64,000 nucleotides of DNA from Natronohydrobacter thiooxidans (GCF_001884735.1 NZ_MJAP01000034.1:620001-684000), one strand, 5' to 3'. Shown: positions 1 through 9,037, numbered from the stretch's first letter. Made by a program: numbers and translations. Notes: a model not told the origin generated them from the letters alone.

Positions 1-794
1 ACATGGCCTTCCTCCTGCACAATCTTGTTCTTCAGCCCGGTTCCCAGATAGGCCTCGATCACCTGTTCATTGGCCTTGATCTCATCGAGCGTGCCTTCGG
101 CCAGCACCTTGCCCTCGGCCATACAGATGACGGGGTTGCAGATACGGCCGATGAAATCCATGTCATGTTCGATCACGACGAATGTATATCCCTGTTCCTT
201 GTTCAGCCGCACGATGGCATCGGCAATCGTATTCAGAAGCGTGCGGTTCACCCCCGCGCCGACCTCATCGAGGAACACGACCTTGGCATCGGTCATCATG
301 GTGCGGCCAAGTTCCAGCAGTTTCTTCTGCCCGCCAGAGATCTGGCCTGCCTTCTCATCGGCGATATGGCTGATGGTCAGAAAATCCAGCACCTCATCGG
401 CGCGGGCACGGATGCGGGCTTCTTCCTCGCGCACGCGCGCGCCATGGAACCAGGCCGACCACAGGTTTTCACCCGACTGGCCCGGCGGCACCATCATCAG
501 GTTTTCGCGCACGGTCATGGAATGAAATTCATGCGCGATCTGAAAGGTGCGCAGCAGGCCTTTGGAGAACAACACATGCGGGGCCAGGCCGGTGATATCT
601 TCGCCCTGCATCAGCACCCGGCCCGAGGTCGGTGGAAGAACGCCTGCGATCACATTGAAAAGTGTGGTTTTTCCGGCGCCGTTGGGGCCGATCAACCCGG
701 TGATGGAGCCTTCCGCGATTTCAAGTGTCGCGCCATCCACCGCATGAAACCCGCCGAAATGCTTGTGCAGGTTCTCGACCCGGATCATCGCCAT
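1..794 (-). CDS. livG: Branched-chain amino-acid ABC transporter ATP-binding protein LivG (3' end outside window)
   Basis: Cytoplasmic ATPase of a LIV-type importer that powers uptake of branched-chain or related amino acids. Reading the minus strand from the ATG at 794 gives an ABC ATPase: Walker A GPNGAGKTT near residue 38, a signature loop ISGGQKK near residue 152, Walker B VVFLDE and the H-loop EHD near residue 217. The chain still ends in the usual EAYLG region and is cut by the left edge of the window. The residues after the Walker B glutamate are VGAGV where most ABC proteins have PxxGL, so the D-loop region is atypical. It lies downstream of the binding protein gene on the same strand, separated by a terminator-like hairpin that probably lowers its expression relative to the binding protein. 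Confidence 0.93.
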   Translation of the reverse strand, partial: MAMIRVENLHKHFGGFHAVDGATLEIAEGSITGLIGPNGAGKTTLFNVIAGVLPPTSGRVLMQGEDITGLAPHVLFSKGLLRTFQIAHEFHSMTVRENLMMVPPGQSGENLWSAWFHGARVREEEARIRARADEVLDFLTISHIADEKAGQISGGQKKLLELGRTMMTDAKVVFLDEVGAGVNRTLLNTIADAIVRLNKEQGYTFVVIEHDMDFIGRICNPVICMAEGKVLAEGTLDEIKANEQVIEAYLGTGLKNKIVQEEGH

Positions 795-820
795 CTCTGC
801 CCCTCGCCTGTGTGATATTC

Positions 821-852
821 GAAAACGGCCCGGGGAAGTGCTCCCCGGGCCG
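821..852 (-). terminator. Intercistronic terminator between livJ and livG
   Basis: On the minus strand a perfect 10-bp GC stem (arms 826-835 and 843-852, 7-nt loop) is followed by TTTTC. It sits 27 bases after the binding-protein stop codon and 27 bases before livG. Partial termination here would give the usual excess of periplasmic binding protein over ATPase. Confidence 0.8.
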
Positions 853-878
853 GATGGACCCTTTCGGACCCGGAACGA

Positions 879-2060
879 TCAGTGGAACTGCACCGTCACA
901 TATTCGCCGCCTTCGACGACATATTCACGGTAGCTGCCAGCCGCTTCGCCGGGGCCGACCAGTTCAACATTTGTCGCGCCGACATAGTTGACTTCGCCGC
1001 CATTGGCGAGAATCTCCAGACCGCGTGCCAGTTCGCCGGGCAGGATTTCCTCACCCGGAGCATTGGCCACATTCAGGATATTGGCCGCGATACCTGCGGG
1101 CGTTGCCTCGCCTGCGGCTTGTGCGGCCAGTGCCAGAAGGGCAGCGGCATCATAGCTTTCGCGCGTATAGCTGGACTGGCCCTGAACACCGGCTTCTTGT
1201 GCCATTTCGTGGAAGCGGTCAGCACCTTCGCCTTCGGCCCAGGGGATCGTGCCGATGGTGCCTTCAAGGGCTTCACCCACAGCCGAGATCATCTCATCGC
1301 CATACATGCCGTCGCCGATGAAGAAATTCTCGAAGGCGCCGAGTTCATAGGCAGTGCGCAGCATCGAGCCGCCACCATCAACATAGCCCAGAATCACCAG
1401 CGCATCGCCGCCTGCCGAAGCAAGCTGACCGACTTCGGCGGAGTAGTCGCCGCGCGCTTCTTCATGCGCCACTTTCGAGGTGATCGTGCCGCCCATGCCA
1501 AGGAAGGATTCCTCGAACGCATTGGCGAAGCCTGCACCATAGTCGTTATTGGTATAGGTCAGCGCAACCTCGCTGAAACCGCGCTCCATCACGATTCCTG
1601 CGAGAATCTCGCCCTGACGCGCATCAGAAGGCGAGGTGCGGAAGAACAGCCCGTTCGATTCTGTGGTAGTGAAGGCCGGCGAGGTCGCGGAGGGCGAGAT
1701 CATCGGAATGCCCGCCGACATCGCCACGTTCTGCAGCACGGCCATGGTCACGCCCGAACAGTCTGCGCCCATGATCGCCACGACGCCATCGGAGGAGATC
1801 ATCCGCTCTGCTGCAGCCTGAGCCGCGGAGGAATCGACGCAGGTCGAATCCGCGCGCACAGGCGTGATGGTGCTGCCGCCAAGGAACAGGCCGCTCTCGC
1901 TGACTTCGCGGAACGCCATTTCAGCGCCATCGGCCATATGCGGTGTGATCGATTCAATCGGGCCGGTGAAGCCCAGCAGAACCCCCATCTTCACCTCATC
2001 GGCAACGGCCATGCTTGCCGCGAACGCCAGCGCCGTGCTGGCGAGAAGCATCTTTTTCAT
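879..2060 (-). CDS. livJ: Branched-chain amino-acid ABC transporter periplasmic substrate-binding protein
   Basis: Periplasmic receptor of the LIV-type importer. The 393-residue product starts with a clear Sec signal peptide (MKKMLLASTALAFAASMAVA, cleavage after AVA), followed by the VKMGVLLGFTGPI opening strand of the Peripla_BP_6 (LivJ/LivK) fold and the IMGADCSGVT and ISPSATSPAF ligand-pocket segments. A GGGAGA ribosome binding site lies 6 bases upstream of the ATG. The gene precedes livG on the same strand. Substrate preference (leucine, valine, another amino acid, or a short amide) cannot be told from sequence; the gene symbol is by family. Confidence 0.9.
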   Translation of the reverse strand: MKKMLLASTALAFAASMAVADEVKMGVLLGFTGPIESITPHMADGAEMAFREVSESGLFLGGSTITPVRADSTCVDSSAAQAAAERMISSDGVVAIMGADCSGVTMAVLQNVAMSAGIPMISPSATSPAFTTTESNGLFFRTSPSDARQGEILAGIVMERGFSEVALTYTNNDYGAGFANAFEESFLGMGGTITSKVAHEEARGDYSAEVGQLASAGGDALVILGYVDGGGSMLRTAYELGAFENFFIGDGMYGDEMISAVGEALEGTIGTIPWAEGEGADRFHEMAQEAGVQGQSSYTRESYDAAALLALAAQAAGEATPAGIAANILNVANAPGEEILPGELARGLEILANGGEVNYVGATNVELVGPGEAAGSYREYVVEGGEYVTVQFH

Positions 2061-2217
2061 CTGAAGTCTCCCATCGGTTTGTTATTCTTTTTGGCCCGCG
2101 CCAGAGGGCGCGCGCCCGGCGGATTTTCCACCTTATCCCATGCCTAGCATGACAGTTTTGCCCAGAAAAGATGTTTCCACACTGGCGGATGTTGACGCAA
2201 GGTCAGCCTGCGCGGCT

Positions 2218-3774
2218 TTACTCCAGCTCGATCGTCCCCGGTGGTTTCGAGGTGCAGTCATAAAACACCCGGTTGATGCCGCGCACTTCATTGATGATCC
2301 GCGTCGCGGTTTCGCCAAGGAAGTCATGGCTGAACGGGTAGTAATCCGCCGTCATCCCATCGACCGATGTGACCGCGCGCAGCGCCAGCGCGTAATCATA
2401 GGTCCGCCCGTCACCCATCACGCCCACGGTGCGCATGGGCAGAATCGCCGCGAAAGCCTGCCAGATTTCGTCATAGAGCCCGTGCTTGCGGATCTGGTCG
2501 ATATAGACCGCATCGGCCTTGCGCAGGATATCGAGTTTCTCGCGGGTGATCTCGCCGGGGCAGCGGATCGCCAGTCCGGGGCCGGGGAAGGGGTGGCGGC
2601 CGATGAAGTGATCCGGCAGGCCCAACTCGCGGCCCAGAGTGCGCACTTCATCCTTGAACAACTCGCGCAACGGCTCAACGAGTTTCAGCCCCATCTTTTC
2701 GGGCAGGCCGCCGACATTATGGTGCGACTTGATGGTGACCGAAGGGCCGCCCGAGAAGCTGACCGATTCGATCACATCGGGGTAGAGCGTGCCCTGCGCC
2801 AGATATTCCGCGCCTTCGATCTCGCCCGCGTATTTCTGGAACACGTCAATGAACAATCTGCCGATGATCTTGCGCTTTGTTTCCGGATCGGAAACGCCCT
2901 CCAATTCGCCAAGGAAGAGGTCGGATTCATCGGCATGAATCAGCGGGATATTGTAATTGTCGCGGAACATCTTCACGACTTGCTCGGCCTCGTTCAGCCG
3001 CAGAAGCCCGTGATCGACGAAAACGCAGGTCAGTTGATCGCCGATTGCCTCATGGATCAGCACGGCGGCGACGGAGGAATCAACGCCGCCTGACAGGCCG
3101 CAGATCACCTTTTTGTCGCCCACCTGCGCACGGATTTTCGTAATCGCTTCCTCGCGGTAACTGGCCATCGACCAGTCACCGGTGAAGCCCGCAAGCTTCA
3201 CGAAATTCTTGTAGAGATCCGCGCCGCGCGGCGTGTGATGCACTTCGGGATGAAACTGCACGGCAAAGAAATTGCGTGCCACATCTGCCGTGATCGCAAA
3301 GGGCGCGCCGGGCGAAGTGCCATAGACTTCGAAACCGGGTGCGATGCGGCTGACATGATCGCCATGGCTCATCCAGACCTGTTCGGGGCCATCTGTGAAC
3401 CAGCCTTCAAGCAGTGGCAGGGGGCTGCCCGAGGGCGTGACCTTCGCGCGGCCGAATTCCGCCGTGCCATGGCCGGTTTCGACCAGACCGCCCAGTTCCT
3501 GCATCATCACCTGCTGGCCATAGCAGATGCCCAGGATCGGCACGCCAAGGGTAAAGGCCGATGCGGGCGGGCGGGGCGATCCCGCGCGCGTGACTGAATC
3601 CGGCCCGCCCGAGAAGATGATCGCCCTGGGCTGGAAAGCCGCAAGAAAGGCATCATCCACATTCTGGTAGGGATGGATTTCGCAATAGACATTCAGCTCG
3701 CGCAGGCGCCGCGCAATAAGCTGCGTAACCTGCGAGCCGAAATCGATGATCAGAAGGCGGTCATGTGTGCTCAT
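2218..3774 (-). CDS. guaA: GMP synthase (glutamine-hydrolysing)
   Basis: Converts XMP to GMP with ATP and glutamine, the last step of guanine nucleotide synthesis. The 518-residue length is normal. The N-terminal class I glutamine amidotransferase domain has the nucleophile motif GICYGQQ near residue 85 and the HPEV histidine near 173. The ATP-pyrophosphatase domain has SGGVDSS near residue 230, and the C-terminal dimerisation domain ends in the conserved PPGTIELE. The start ATG has an AAGAGG ribosome binding site that is the 3' arm of a leader hairpin (3781-3814). The partner gene guaB is elsewhere in the window (53709-55157). Confidence 0.97.
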   Translation of the reverse strand: MSTHDRLLIIDFGSQVTQLIARRLRELNVYCEIHPYQNVDDAFLAAFQPRAIIFSGGPDSVTRAGSPRPPASAFTLGVPILGICYGQQVMMQELGGLVETGHGTAEFGRAKVTPSGSPLPLLEGWFTDGPEQVWMSHGDHVSRIAPGFEVYGTSPGAPFAITADVARNFFAVQFHPEVHHTPRGADLYKNFVKLAGFTGDWSMASYREEAITKIRAQVGDKKVICGLSGGVDSSVAAVLIHEAIGDQLTCVFVDHGLLRLNEAEQVVKMFRDNYNIPLIHADESDLFLGELEGVSDPETKRKIIGRLFIDVFQKYAGEIEGAEYLAQGTLYPDVIESVSFSGGPSVTIKSHHNVGGLPEKMGLKLVEPLRELFKDEVRTLGRELGLPDHFIGRHPFPGPGLAIRCPGEITREKLDILRKADAVYIDQIRKHGLYDEIWQAFAAILPMRTVGVMGDGRTYDYALALRAVTSVDGMTADYYPFSHDFLGETATRIINEVRGINRVFYDCTSKPPGTIELE

Positions 3775-3780
3775 GCGTCA

Positions 3781-3814
3781 CCTCTTAGGCGAGGGGCCAG
3801 CGCCTCGCAAGAGG
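3781..3814 (-). promoter_or_regulatory. guaA leader hairpin sequestering the ribosome binding site
   Basis: On the minus strand CCTCTT + GCGAGG pairs with CCTCGC + AAGAGG, giving 12 base pairs with a 2-nt bulge and an 8-nt loop. The 3' arm ends in AAGAGG, which is the Shine-Dalgarno sequence of guaA and lies 6 bases from its ATG. The pairing would therefore hide the guaA ribosome binding site. The stop codon of a 38-codon leader ORF falls one base before the 5' arm. Whether this works as a translational switch is inference. Confidence 0.5.
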
Positions 3815-3815
3815 A

Positions 3816-3932
3816 TCAGCGCGTCGGCGGCAGGATTTGCAGATCGGCCACATTCGCCCCGGTGCCGCCCGCGACCAGCAGGCCTCCTGGCAACGCCGGG
3901 GTGCGGTTGCCGCGCGGTCCGAACTTCCTCAT
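3816..3932 (-). CDS. Possible 38-residue leader peptide ORF upstream of guaA
   Basis: An ATG-to-TGA reading frame of 38 codons ends one base before the guaA leader hairpin. The middle is glycine-rich (GGLLVAGGTGANVADLQ). There is no good Shine-Dalgarno sequence before its ATG. Either it is a short leader whose terminating ribosome opens the guaA hairpin, or it is the decayed C-terminal remnant of a longer gene, since the GG...TGANVAD stretch looks protein-like. No family is recognised. Confidence 0.3.
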   Translation of the reverse strand: MRKFGPRGNRTPALPGGLLVAGGTGANVADLQILPPTR

Positions 3933-4006
3933 GGTATCAGCGCGCCCTGATTGCTATAGAGCGCTGCGTATCACGCCCCAATGTCAAGATTTGCGAAAGG
4001 AAAGCC

Positions 4007-4744
4007 ATGTTCGACCTGACCGGAAAATCCGCCCTGATCACAGGCGCATCAGGCGGCATAGGTGCAGCCATCGCCCGCGCGCTGCATGGTGCAGGCGCGA
4101 CGGTCGCGCTCTCGGGCACGCGCGAGGCGCCGTTGCAGGCGCTCGCGGCCGAGCTTGGCGCGCGCGCGCATGTGCTGCCCTGCAACCTGTCGGACCCGGC
4201 TTCGGTCGAAGCCCTGCCCAAAGCCGCGATCGAGGCGATGGGCAGTCTGGATATTCTGGTCAATAATGCCGGCATCACTCGCGACACACTGATGATGCGC
4301 ATGTCGGATGATCAATGGGCCGATGTGCTGGACGTGAACCTGACCGCCGCAATGCGGCTGATGCGTGGCTCTCTGCGCGGCATGATGAAAGCGCGCTGGG
4401 GGCGGATCGTGAATATTTCTTCCGTGGTGGGGGCGACCGGCAATCCCGGGCAGGCGAATTATGTTGCCGCGAAAGCCGGGCTTGTGGGCCTGTCGAAAGC
4501 GCTTGCGCAGGAGGTGGCCTCGCGCGGGATCACGGTGAACTGCGTGGCGCCGGGTTTCATCGCCACGCCCATGACCGAAGTGCTGACGGAGGCACAGCAG
4601 GAGGCGATCAATCAGCGCATTCCTGCAGGCCGCATGGGCACGCCCGAAGAGATCGCGGCGGGCGTCCTCTATCTGGCCAGCGCCGAGGCCAGCTATGTGA
4701 CCGGGGCGGTGCTGCATATCAATGGCGGTATGGCGATGGTCTGA
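4007..4744 (+). CDS. fabG: 3-oxoacyl-ACP reductase FabG
   Basis: NADPH-dependent reduction of 3-oxoacyl-ACP in type II fatty acid synthesis. The 245-residue protein is a classical short-chain dehydrogenase: Rossmann motif TGASGGIG near residue 13, NNAG near 85, catalytic Ser (NISSVVG), Tyr and Lys (YVAAKAG, around 150-155) and the C-terminal GGMAMV. The ATG at 4007 was chosen over upstream in-frame starts because GAAAGGAAA lies just before it and the fold begins immediately. It heads fabG-acpP-fabF-mltG, with acpP and fabF apparently having their own signals. Confidence 0.96.
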   Translation: MFDLTGKSALITGASGGIGAAIARALHGAGATVALSGTREAPLQALAAELGARAHVLPCNLSDPASVEALPKAAIEAMGSLDILVNNAGITRDTLMMRMSDDQWADVLDVNLTAAMRLMRGSLRGMMKARWGRIVNISSVVGATGNPGQANYVAAKAGLVGLSKALAQEVASRGITVNCVAPGFIATPMTEVLTEAQQEAINQRIPAGRMGTPEEIAAGVLYLASAEASYVTGAVLHINGGMAMV

Positions 4745-4757
4745 GACGCGGAATCAT

Positions 4758-4785
4758 TTGTGCCATCCGTGCGCTGTGCTATAGC
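4758..4785 (+). promoter_or_regulatory. Candidate acpP promoter
   Basis: TTGTGC at 4758-4763 and TATAGC at 4780-4785 are 16 bases apart, in the 180-base gap before acpP. A GCTATAG string also occurs before fabG (3953-3959). acpP is normally very highly expressed, so its own promoter is expected. Assigned by eye only. Confidence 0.4.
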
Positions 4786-4924
4786 AATGCCAGCCTCGAC
4801 ATGGGCCCGCAGGGCACTTGACCTGCGTGATCATTGCGCTTAATGGGGCGCGCAGACTGCCGTTGCCCCGTGTGACGGATGAGGGACATCAGGCCGCAGA
4901 GCGGCGAAACCTAAGGGGAAGAAC

Positions 4925-5158
4925 ATGAGCGATATCGCTGATCGCGTGAAGAAAATCGTCGTCGAGCATCTGGGCGTCGACGAAGGCAAGATCACCGAGG
5001 GCGCGTCCTTCATCGACGATCTGGGCGCAGACAGCCTTGATACGGTTGAGCTGGTCATGGCTTTCGAGGAAGAATTCGGCATCGAGATCCCCGATGATGC
5101 GGCCGAGAACATCCAGACCTTTGGCGATGCTGTGAAATTCATCTCCGAAGCTGCCTGA
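4925..5158 (+). CDS. acpP: Acyl carrier protein
   Basis: Carries growing acyl chains on 4'-phosphopantetheine during fatty acid and lipid synthesis. The 77-residue acidic protein has the canonical attachment site [10 protein letters not shown] with Ser near residue 37, and the helix III region [14 protein letters not shown]. The ATG has a strong AAGGGGAAG ribosome binding site. It sits between fabG and fabF, the usual order, and is followed by a terminator, so it can be expressed as a short independent message. Confidence 0.98.
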   Translation: MSDIADRVKKIVVEHLGVDEGKITEGASFIDDLGADSLDTVELVMAFEEEFGIEIPDDAAENIQTFGDAVKFISEAA

Positions 5159-5186
5159 TCCTCGCATCCTGCTGCGGATTTTGAAG

Positions 5187-5214
5187 CGCCATCCCGACGG
5201 GGTGGCGTTTTCTT
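5187..5214 (+). terminator. Rho-independent terminator after acpP
   Basis: A 9-bp stem (5187-5195 with 5199-5207, one G-U pair) with a 3-nt loop is followed by TTTTCTT. It lies 28 bases after the acpP stop. Confidence 0.85.
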
Positions 5215-5256
5215 GTTGTGACCCCGACGCATGCAGGGGTGCGGCGAGGGGCGCAG

Positions 5257-5286
5257 GGCGGGCTGGTTTTTCAGCGATAGCCCGCC
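5257..5286. repeat. Inverted repeat upstream of fabF
   Basis: GGCGGGCT at 5257-5264 is the exact complement of AGCCCGCC at 5279-5286, with a 14-nt T-rich loop. It lies in the fabF leader, 87 bases before the start codon. Role unknown. Confidence 0.35.
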
Positions 5287-5373
5287 ACAGGGCGAGGCTC
5301 CGCTCTTCCCCCGACGCACGAAACCCGTTATCAGATCGCCAGAATTCCGAGGCTGTTTCAGGAGAATGTCGCG

Positions 5374-6639
5374 ATGCGGAGAGTTGTCATCACCGGGCTT
5401 GGCATGGTCACACCTCTGGCCTGTGGCGTGGAGGCGACATGGGAGCGGCTGCTGGCAGGCCAATCCGGTGCCGGTCCGATTACGCGCTTTGATGCAAGCC
5501 GCGTCACGACCACCTATGCCTGCGAAATCCCGCGCGGCGACGGGTCGGACGGGACGTTCAATCCCGATGACTGGATGGAACCGAAAGAGGCCCGCAAGGT
5601 CGATGAATTCATCCTCTACGGCATGGCCGCTGCGGAACAGGCCGTGCGCGATGCGGGCTGGATGCCGGAAGATGAGAAAAGCCGCCAGCGCACCGGGGTC
5701 ATGATCGGCTCGGGGATTGGCGGGTTGTCGGCCATTGCCGATACGGCTGTGCTGCTGAATGAACGCGGGCCGCGGCGCGTGTCGCCCTTCTTCATCCCCT
5801 CGGCGCTGATCAATCTCGTTTCCGGGCAGGTCTCGATCCGCTTCGGCTTCAAGGGGCCGAACCACTCGGTTGTCACCGCCTGCTCGACCGGGGCCCATGC
5901 CATTGGCGACGCGGCGCGGCTGATCCAGTGGGGTGATGCGGATGTGATGATCGCGGGTGGCGCGGAAAGCCCGATTTCCGAGATCGGGATTGCAGGTTTC
6001 AATGCCTGCAAGGCGCTTTCGACCAAACGCGCCGATGACCCCCAGGCGGCGTCGCGCCCCTATGACGCGGATCGCGACGGGTTTGTCATGGGCGAGGGCG
6101 CGGGCGTGGTCGTTTTGGAAGAATACGAGCATGCCAAAGCGCGCGGCGCGAAAATCTATGCCGAAGTGCTGGGCTATGGCATGTCGGGCGATGCCTATCA
6201 CATCACGGCGCCGTCGGAAGATGGCGATGGCGCATTGCGCTCGATGAAAGCGGCGGTCGCGCGGGCGGGCATTGATCCCTCGCAGATCGACTATATCAAC
6301 GCGCATGGCACCTCGACCATGGCCGATGTGATCGAACTGGCAGCGGTGGAAAAGCTGCTGGGCGCGGGGGCGGCGACGGCCACCATGTCCTCGACGAAAT
6401 CCGCCATCGGCCATCTGCTGGGCGCGGCCGGCGCGGTCGAGGCGATTTTCTGCGTGCTCGCGATCCGTGATCAGGTGGCGCCGCCGACGCTCAATCTGGA
6501 CAACCCGGCGGTGGAGACACCGCTTGACCTCGCGCCCAAGGCGGCGCGCAAGCGTGACATTTCCATCGCGTTGTCGAACAGCTTCGGCTTTGGCGGCACC
6601 AATGCCAGCCTGATCCTTGGCAAGGTGGCCGAGGCATGA
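5374..6639 (+). CDS. fabF: 3-oxoacyl-ACP synthase II (FabF)
   Basis: Condenses malonyl-ACP with acyl-ACP in fatty acid elongation. The 421-residue thiolase-fold protein has the catalytic Cys in VTACSTGAHAIGDA (near residue 170), the two histidines in NAHGTSTMAD and SAIGHLLGAAGAVE, and the C-terminal SFGFGGTNASLIL. CAGGAGA precedes the ATG. Its stop codon overlaps the start of mltG (ATGA), so the two are translationally coupled. Confidence 0.96.
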   Translation: MRRVVITGLGMVTPLACGVEATWERLLAGQSGAGPITRFDASRVTTTYACEIPRGDGSDGTFNPDDWMEPKEARKVDEFILYGMAAAEQAVRDAGWMPEDEKSRQRTGVMIGSGIGGLSAIADTAVLLNERGPRRVSPFFIPSALINLVSGQVSIRFGFKGPNHSVVTACSTGAHAIGDAARLIQWGDADVMIAGGAESPISEIGIAGFNACKALSTKRADDPQAASRPYDADRDGFVMGEGAGVVVLEEYEHAKARGAKIYAEVLGYGMSGDAYHITAPSEDGDGALRSMKAAVARAGIDPSQIDYINAHGTSTMADVIELAAVEKLLGAGAATATMSSTKSAIGHLLGAAGAVEAIFCVLAIRDQVAPPTLNLDNPAVETPLDLAPKAARKRDISIALSNSFGFGGTNASLILGKVAEA

Positions 6640-7802
6640 TCCGGCATTTCGTTGCCAATATTCTGACCCTGATGATCGTGGGGCTGATCGCGCTTGCCGT
6701 GGTGATTTCCTCGGGCAAGCGCAGCTTCTATGCCGAAGGCCCGCTGGAGCAGCCGATCTGTTTCCGCGTGGCGCCGGGATCTTCGCTGCGCATGGTTTCG
6801 ACCGGGCTTGCCGAACAGGGGGCCATCGCCTCGGAACCGGTGTTTCGCATTGGCGCGCAATATACGGATCGCGCAGGTGCGCTGCGCTTTGGCTCCTACC
6901 TGATCCCGGAACAGGCTTCGATGGATGAGATCATGGACCTGCTCACGCGCGGCGGGGCCTCGACCTGCGGTTCCGAGATCCAGTACCGGATCGGGGTCAC
7001 GCGGATTGACACGCTGGTGCGCGAACTGGACCCGGCCACGCAGCGCTTCGAGACCATGGTGCAATTCGCCAGCGACGAGGAACCGCCCGAGGAGTATGCC
7101 CGTTTCGCCGAACAGTCCGATATCCAGTATCGGATCACTGTGGCCGAAGGGGCGACCAGCTGGCAGGTCTGGGAAGGGCTGCGGCTGGCCGAATTCCTGA
7201 CCGGAGAGGTGGGCGATGTGCCACGCGAGGGCTGGCTTGCGCCGGACAGCTATGCCGTTGCGCGCGGGGCGGATCGCGAGGCGCTGCTGACCGAGATGGA
7301 ATCGCGCCAGACCCGGATTCTGGCAGAGCTTTGGGAAACCCGTGCCGAGGGCCTGCCCTATGAGACGATGGAGGAGGCGCTGATCATGGCCTCGATCGTC
7401 GAGAAGGAAACCGGTGTGGCCGATGAGCGGCGGCAGGTGGCCAGTGTGTTCGTCAACCGTCTGGGCATCCCGATGCGGCTGCAGACCGACCCGACCGTGA
7501 TCTATGGAATCACGCTCGGGCAGGGCACGCTGGGCCGGGGGCTGCGGCGCTCGGAGCTTGATGCGGTGACGCCTTACAACACCTACCGGATCGACGGGCT
7601 GCCGCCCACGCCGATTGCCAATCCCGGCCGCGCCGCGATTGCGGCGGCACTGGACCCCGATGACACGCCTTATCTGTATTTCGTGGCGGACGGGACCGGC
7701 GGGCATACTTTCTCGAGCAACCTGCAGGACCACAACCGCGCTGTGGCCCGCTGGCGCGAGATCGAGGCGCAGCAAGGGCGCGAGCAGGGTCAGGCGAACT
7801 GA
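6636..7802 (+). CDS. mltG: Endolytic murein transglycosylase MltG
   Basis: Inner-membrane enzyme that cleaves nascent glycan strands and so terminates peptidoglycan chains. The 388-residue protein has one N-terminal transmembrane helix (about residues 6-24), a LysM-like segment, and the YceG/MltG catalytic domain with the active-site glutamate in SIVEKETG near residue 256, followed by the conserved LQTDPTVIYG and NTYRIDGLPPTPIANPG. It overlaps fabF by 4 bases. The fabF-mltG link is common in proteobacteria and ties fatty acid and wall synthesis. Confidence 0.94.
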   Translation: MIRHFVANILTLMIVGLIALAVVISSGKRSFYAEGPLEQPICFRVAPGSSLRMVSTGLAEQGAIASEPVFRIGAQYTDRAGALRFGSYLIPEQASMDEIMDLLTRGGASTCGSEIQYRIGVTRIDTLVRELDPATQRFETMVQFASDEEPPEEYARFAEQSDIQYRITVAEGATSWQVWEGLRLAEFLTGEVGDVPREGWLAPDSYAVARGADREALLTEMESRQTRILAELWETRAEGLPYETMEEALIMASIVEKETGVADERRQVASVFVNRLGIPMRLQTDPTVIYGITLGQGTLGRGLRRSELDAVTPYNTYRIDGLPPTPIANPGRAAIAAALDPDDTPYLYFVADGTGGHTFSSNLQDHNRAVARWREIEAQQGREQGQAN

Positions 7803-7820
7803 ACCCGATTGGGACGGATT

Positions 7821-7860
7821 GGGCATGACCACTGCGTCGGGGGGCGCAGTGGTCATGCCC
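7821..7860. terminator. Long perfect hairpin after mltG
   Basis: The 16-base arms at 7821-7836 and 7845-7860 are exactly complementary, with an 8-nt G-rich loop. It begins 19 bases after the mltG stop. No T-run follows on either strand, so termination may be factor-assisted, or the hairpin may mark the 3' end of both this operon and the opposing gene that ends at 8028. Confidence 0.55.
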
Positions 7861-8027
7861 TGATCACCCGCGTCCGGGCGTCCCGCTGAATTGCGTCAGC
7901 CTTCTCGCGAACTGTCGGCTGGCAGAGACTTCTGGTTTTCGTCATCTCGCTGACCCAAGCGGCCTGCGCCCGGAGCGGCGGATTGTATGGTTCTTGGCGC
8001 AGCAGGTGTTTTCCAAGCTGGGCAAGC

Positions 8028-8972
8028 TCAATCCTGCGGGCCTTGGGCTGGTTGCTCCCGGGAGCGACGAAGCGCTACGAGAACATATTCGAGCACGGCG
8101 GGCCGCCCTGCTTTTTCAGCCGAACGCCTTGAGGTGAGGTTCAGTCTGTCAATCGTGCCGATCAGCAATCTGTCCTGATTGGCTGTTTGTCCAGCGGCCC
8201 AGGCCATTTGCGCCTGTGCCGCGAAACCGTGACCGGTGAAAGCCGTCTCTACGACCTCTTCCGCGACCTCATCGCCTTCGATCCATTCCACCCCGCCGCG
8301 CCGCACCGCGAGGAGGCCGACGCGCTGCGAAACCTCGTTCGCATGCGCCATCATTGCGCGCAACTCCCCTCTGCTGTGCCAATCCGCCAGATCCGCGGCA
8401 GCGGCAGGCGACAGGTTGCGCCCCAGATCGGGCGCGGTTTGGGCCACATCTTCATAGCGCTTTTTGACCATGATGACGGCATCTTCCACGCGCTCGAAGG
8501 GCGCCAGGTGAACCTTGCCATCCGGACACTGCATCTGGTCGTAGCGCGCGGCATGTATGCTCATGTCAAGCTGCGCGGTAGATACAGGCCGGTATCCGGG
8601 GGCGGCAATGATGCGCATGGCGCTGGGGGAAAAGTCCTTCCATTCCTGCTCTACTGTGTCGCGCAAATCCTTAATGTCTGCGAGAGTATGCGAGACAATC
8701 TCAACAAAGGGTCGCGTGATGTCGCCACCACGGAAGCGTATCCCGCCAAGGATTGTTCCTGCCCGAGTTCGGATGAGGCGGTGATTGAAATCCGCCTGCG
8801 CCACACCCGGAAGCGCGATGTGATCGCTGAAGCGTCTGGCGAAGCCGGGATCATCGATGCGTTCGAATTGTTCTTGCAGCCAGCGCTTCAGGCTACGGGT
8901 GCCCATTTCGCCAAAGAGACGTTCGGCCAGCAAGGCTTGGGGATTGAGAGACGGCCAATCATGCAGGTTCAT
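8028..8972 (-). CDS. GNAT-like acetyltransferase family protein, function unknown
   Basis: A 314-residue soluble protein that I do not recognise by name. Its last third (about residues 205-290) resembles a GNAT N-acetyltransferase core: LLAVRRGGVEWIEGDEV, then LIGTIDRLNLTSRRSAEKAGR, which matches the pattern of an acetyl-CoA-binding motif followed by the NxxSxxxAxxxG segment, and a closing beta strand LEYVLVAL. The N-terminal 200 residues are charged, without obvious motifs. It is transcribed alone toward mltG, and no Shine-Dalgarno sequence is evident before the chosen ATG. The acetyltransferase call is inference. Confidence 0.6.
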   Translation of the reverse strand: MNLHDWPSLNPQALLAERLFGEMGTRSLKRWLQEQFERIDDPGFARRFSDHIALPGVAQADFNHRLIRTRAGTILGGIRFRGGDITRPFVEIVSHTLADIKDLRDTVEQEWKDFSPSAMRIIAAPGYRPVSTAQLDMSIHAARYDQMQCPDGKVHLAPFERVEDAVIMVKKRYEDVAQTAPDLGRNLSPAAAADLADWHSRGELRAMMAHANEVSQRVGLLAVRRGGVEWIEGDEVAEEVVETAFTGHGFAAQAQMAWAAGQTANQDRLLIGTIDRLNLTSRRSAEKAGRPAVLEYVLVALRRSREQPAQGPQD

Positions 8973-9037
8973 GCCCGCGTTCTTGCATCAATCCCAGGGC
9001 TGGTCAAACAGGTGCGCTATCTGCGCATCCTCGCAAT

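Noticed and set aside
3979..3987. TTGACA on the minus strand as the -35 of a guaA promoter
   Set aside because: No acceptable -10 hexamer at 16-18 bases; the CTATAG found is 22-23 bases away.
4840..6414. 524-residue open frame opposite acpP and fabF
   Set aside because: Runs across two well-supported genes and their terminator; composition typical of a shadow frame.
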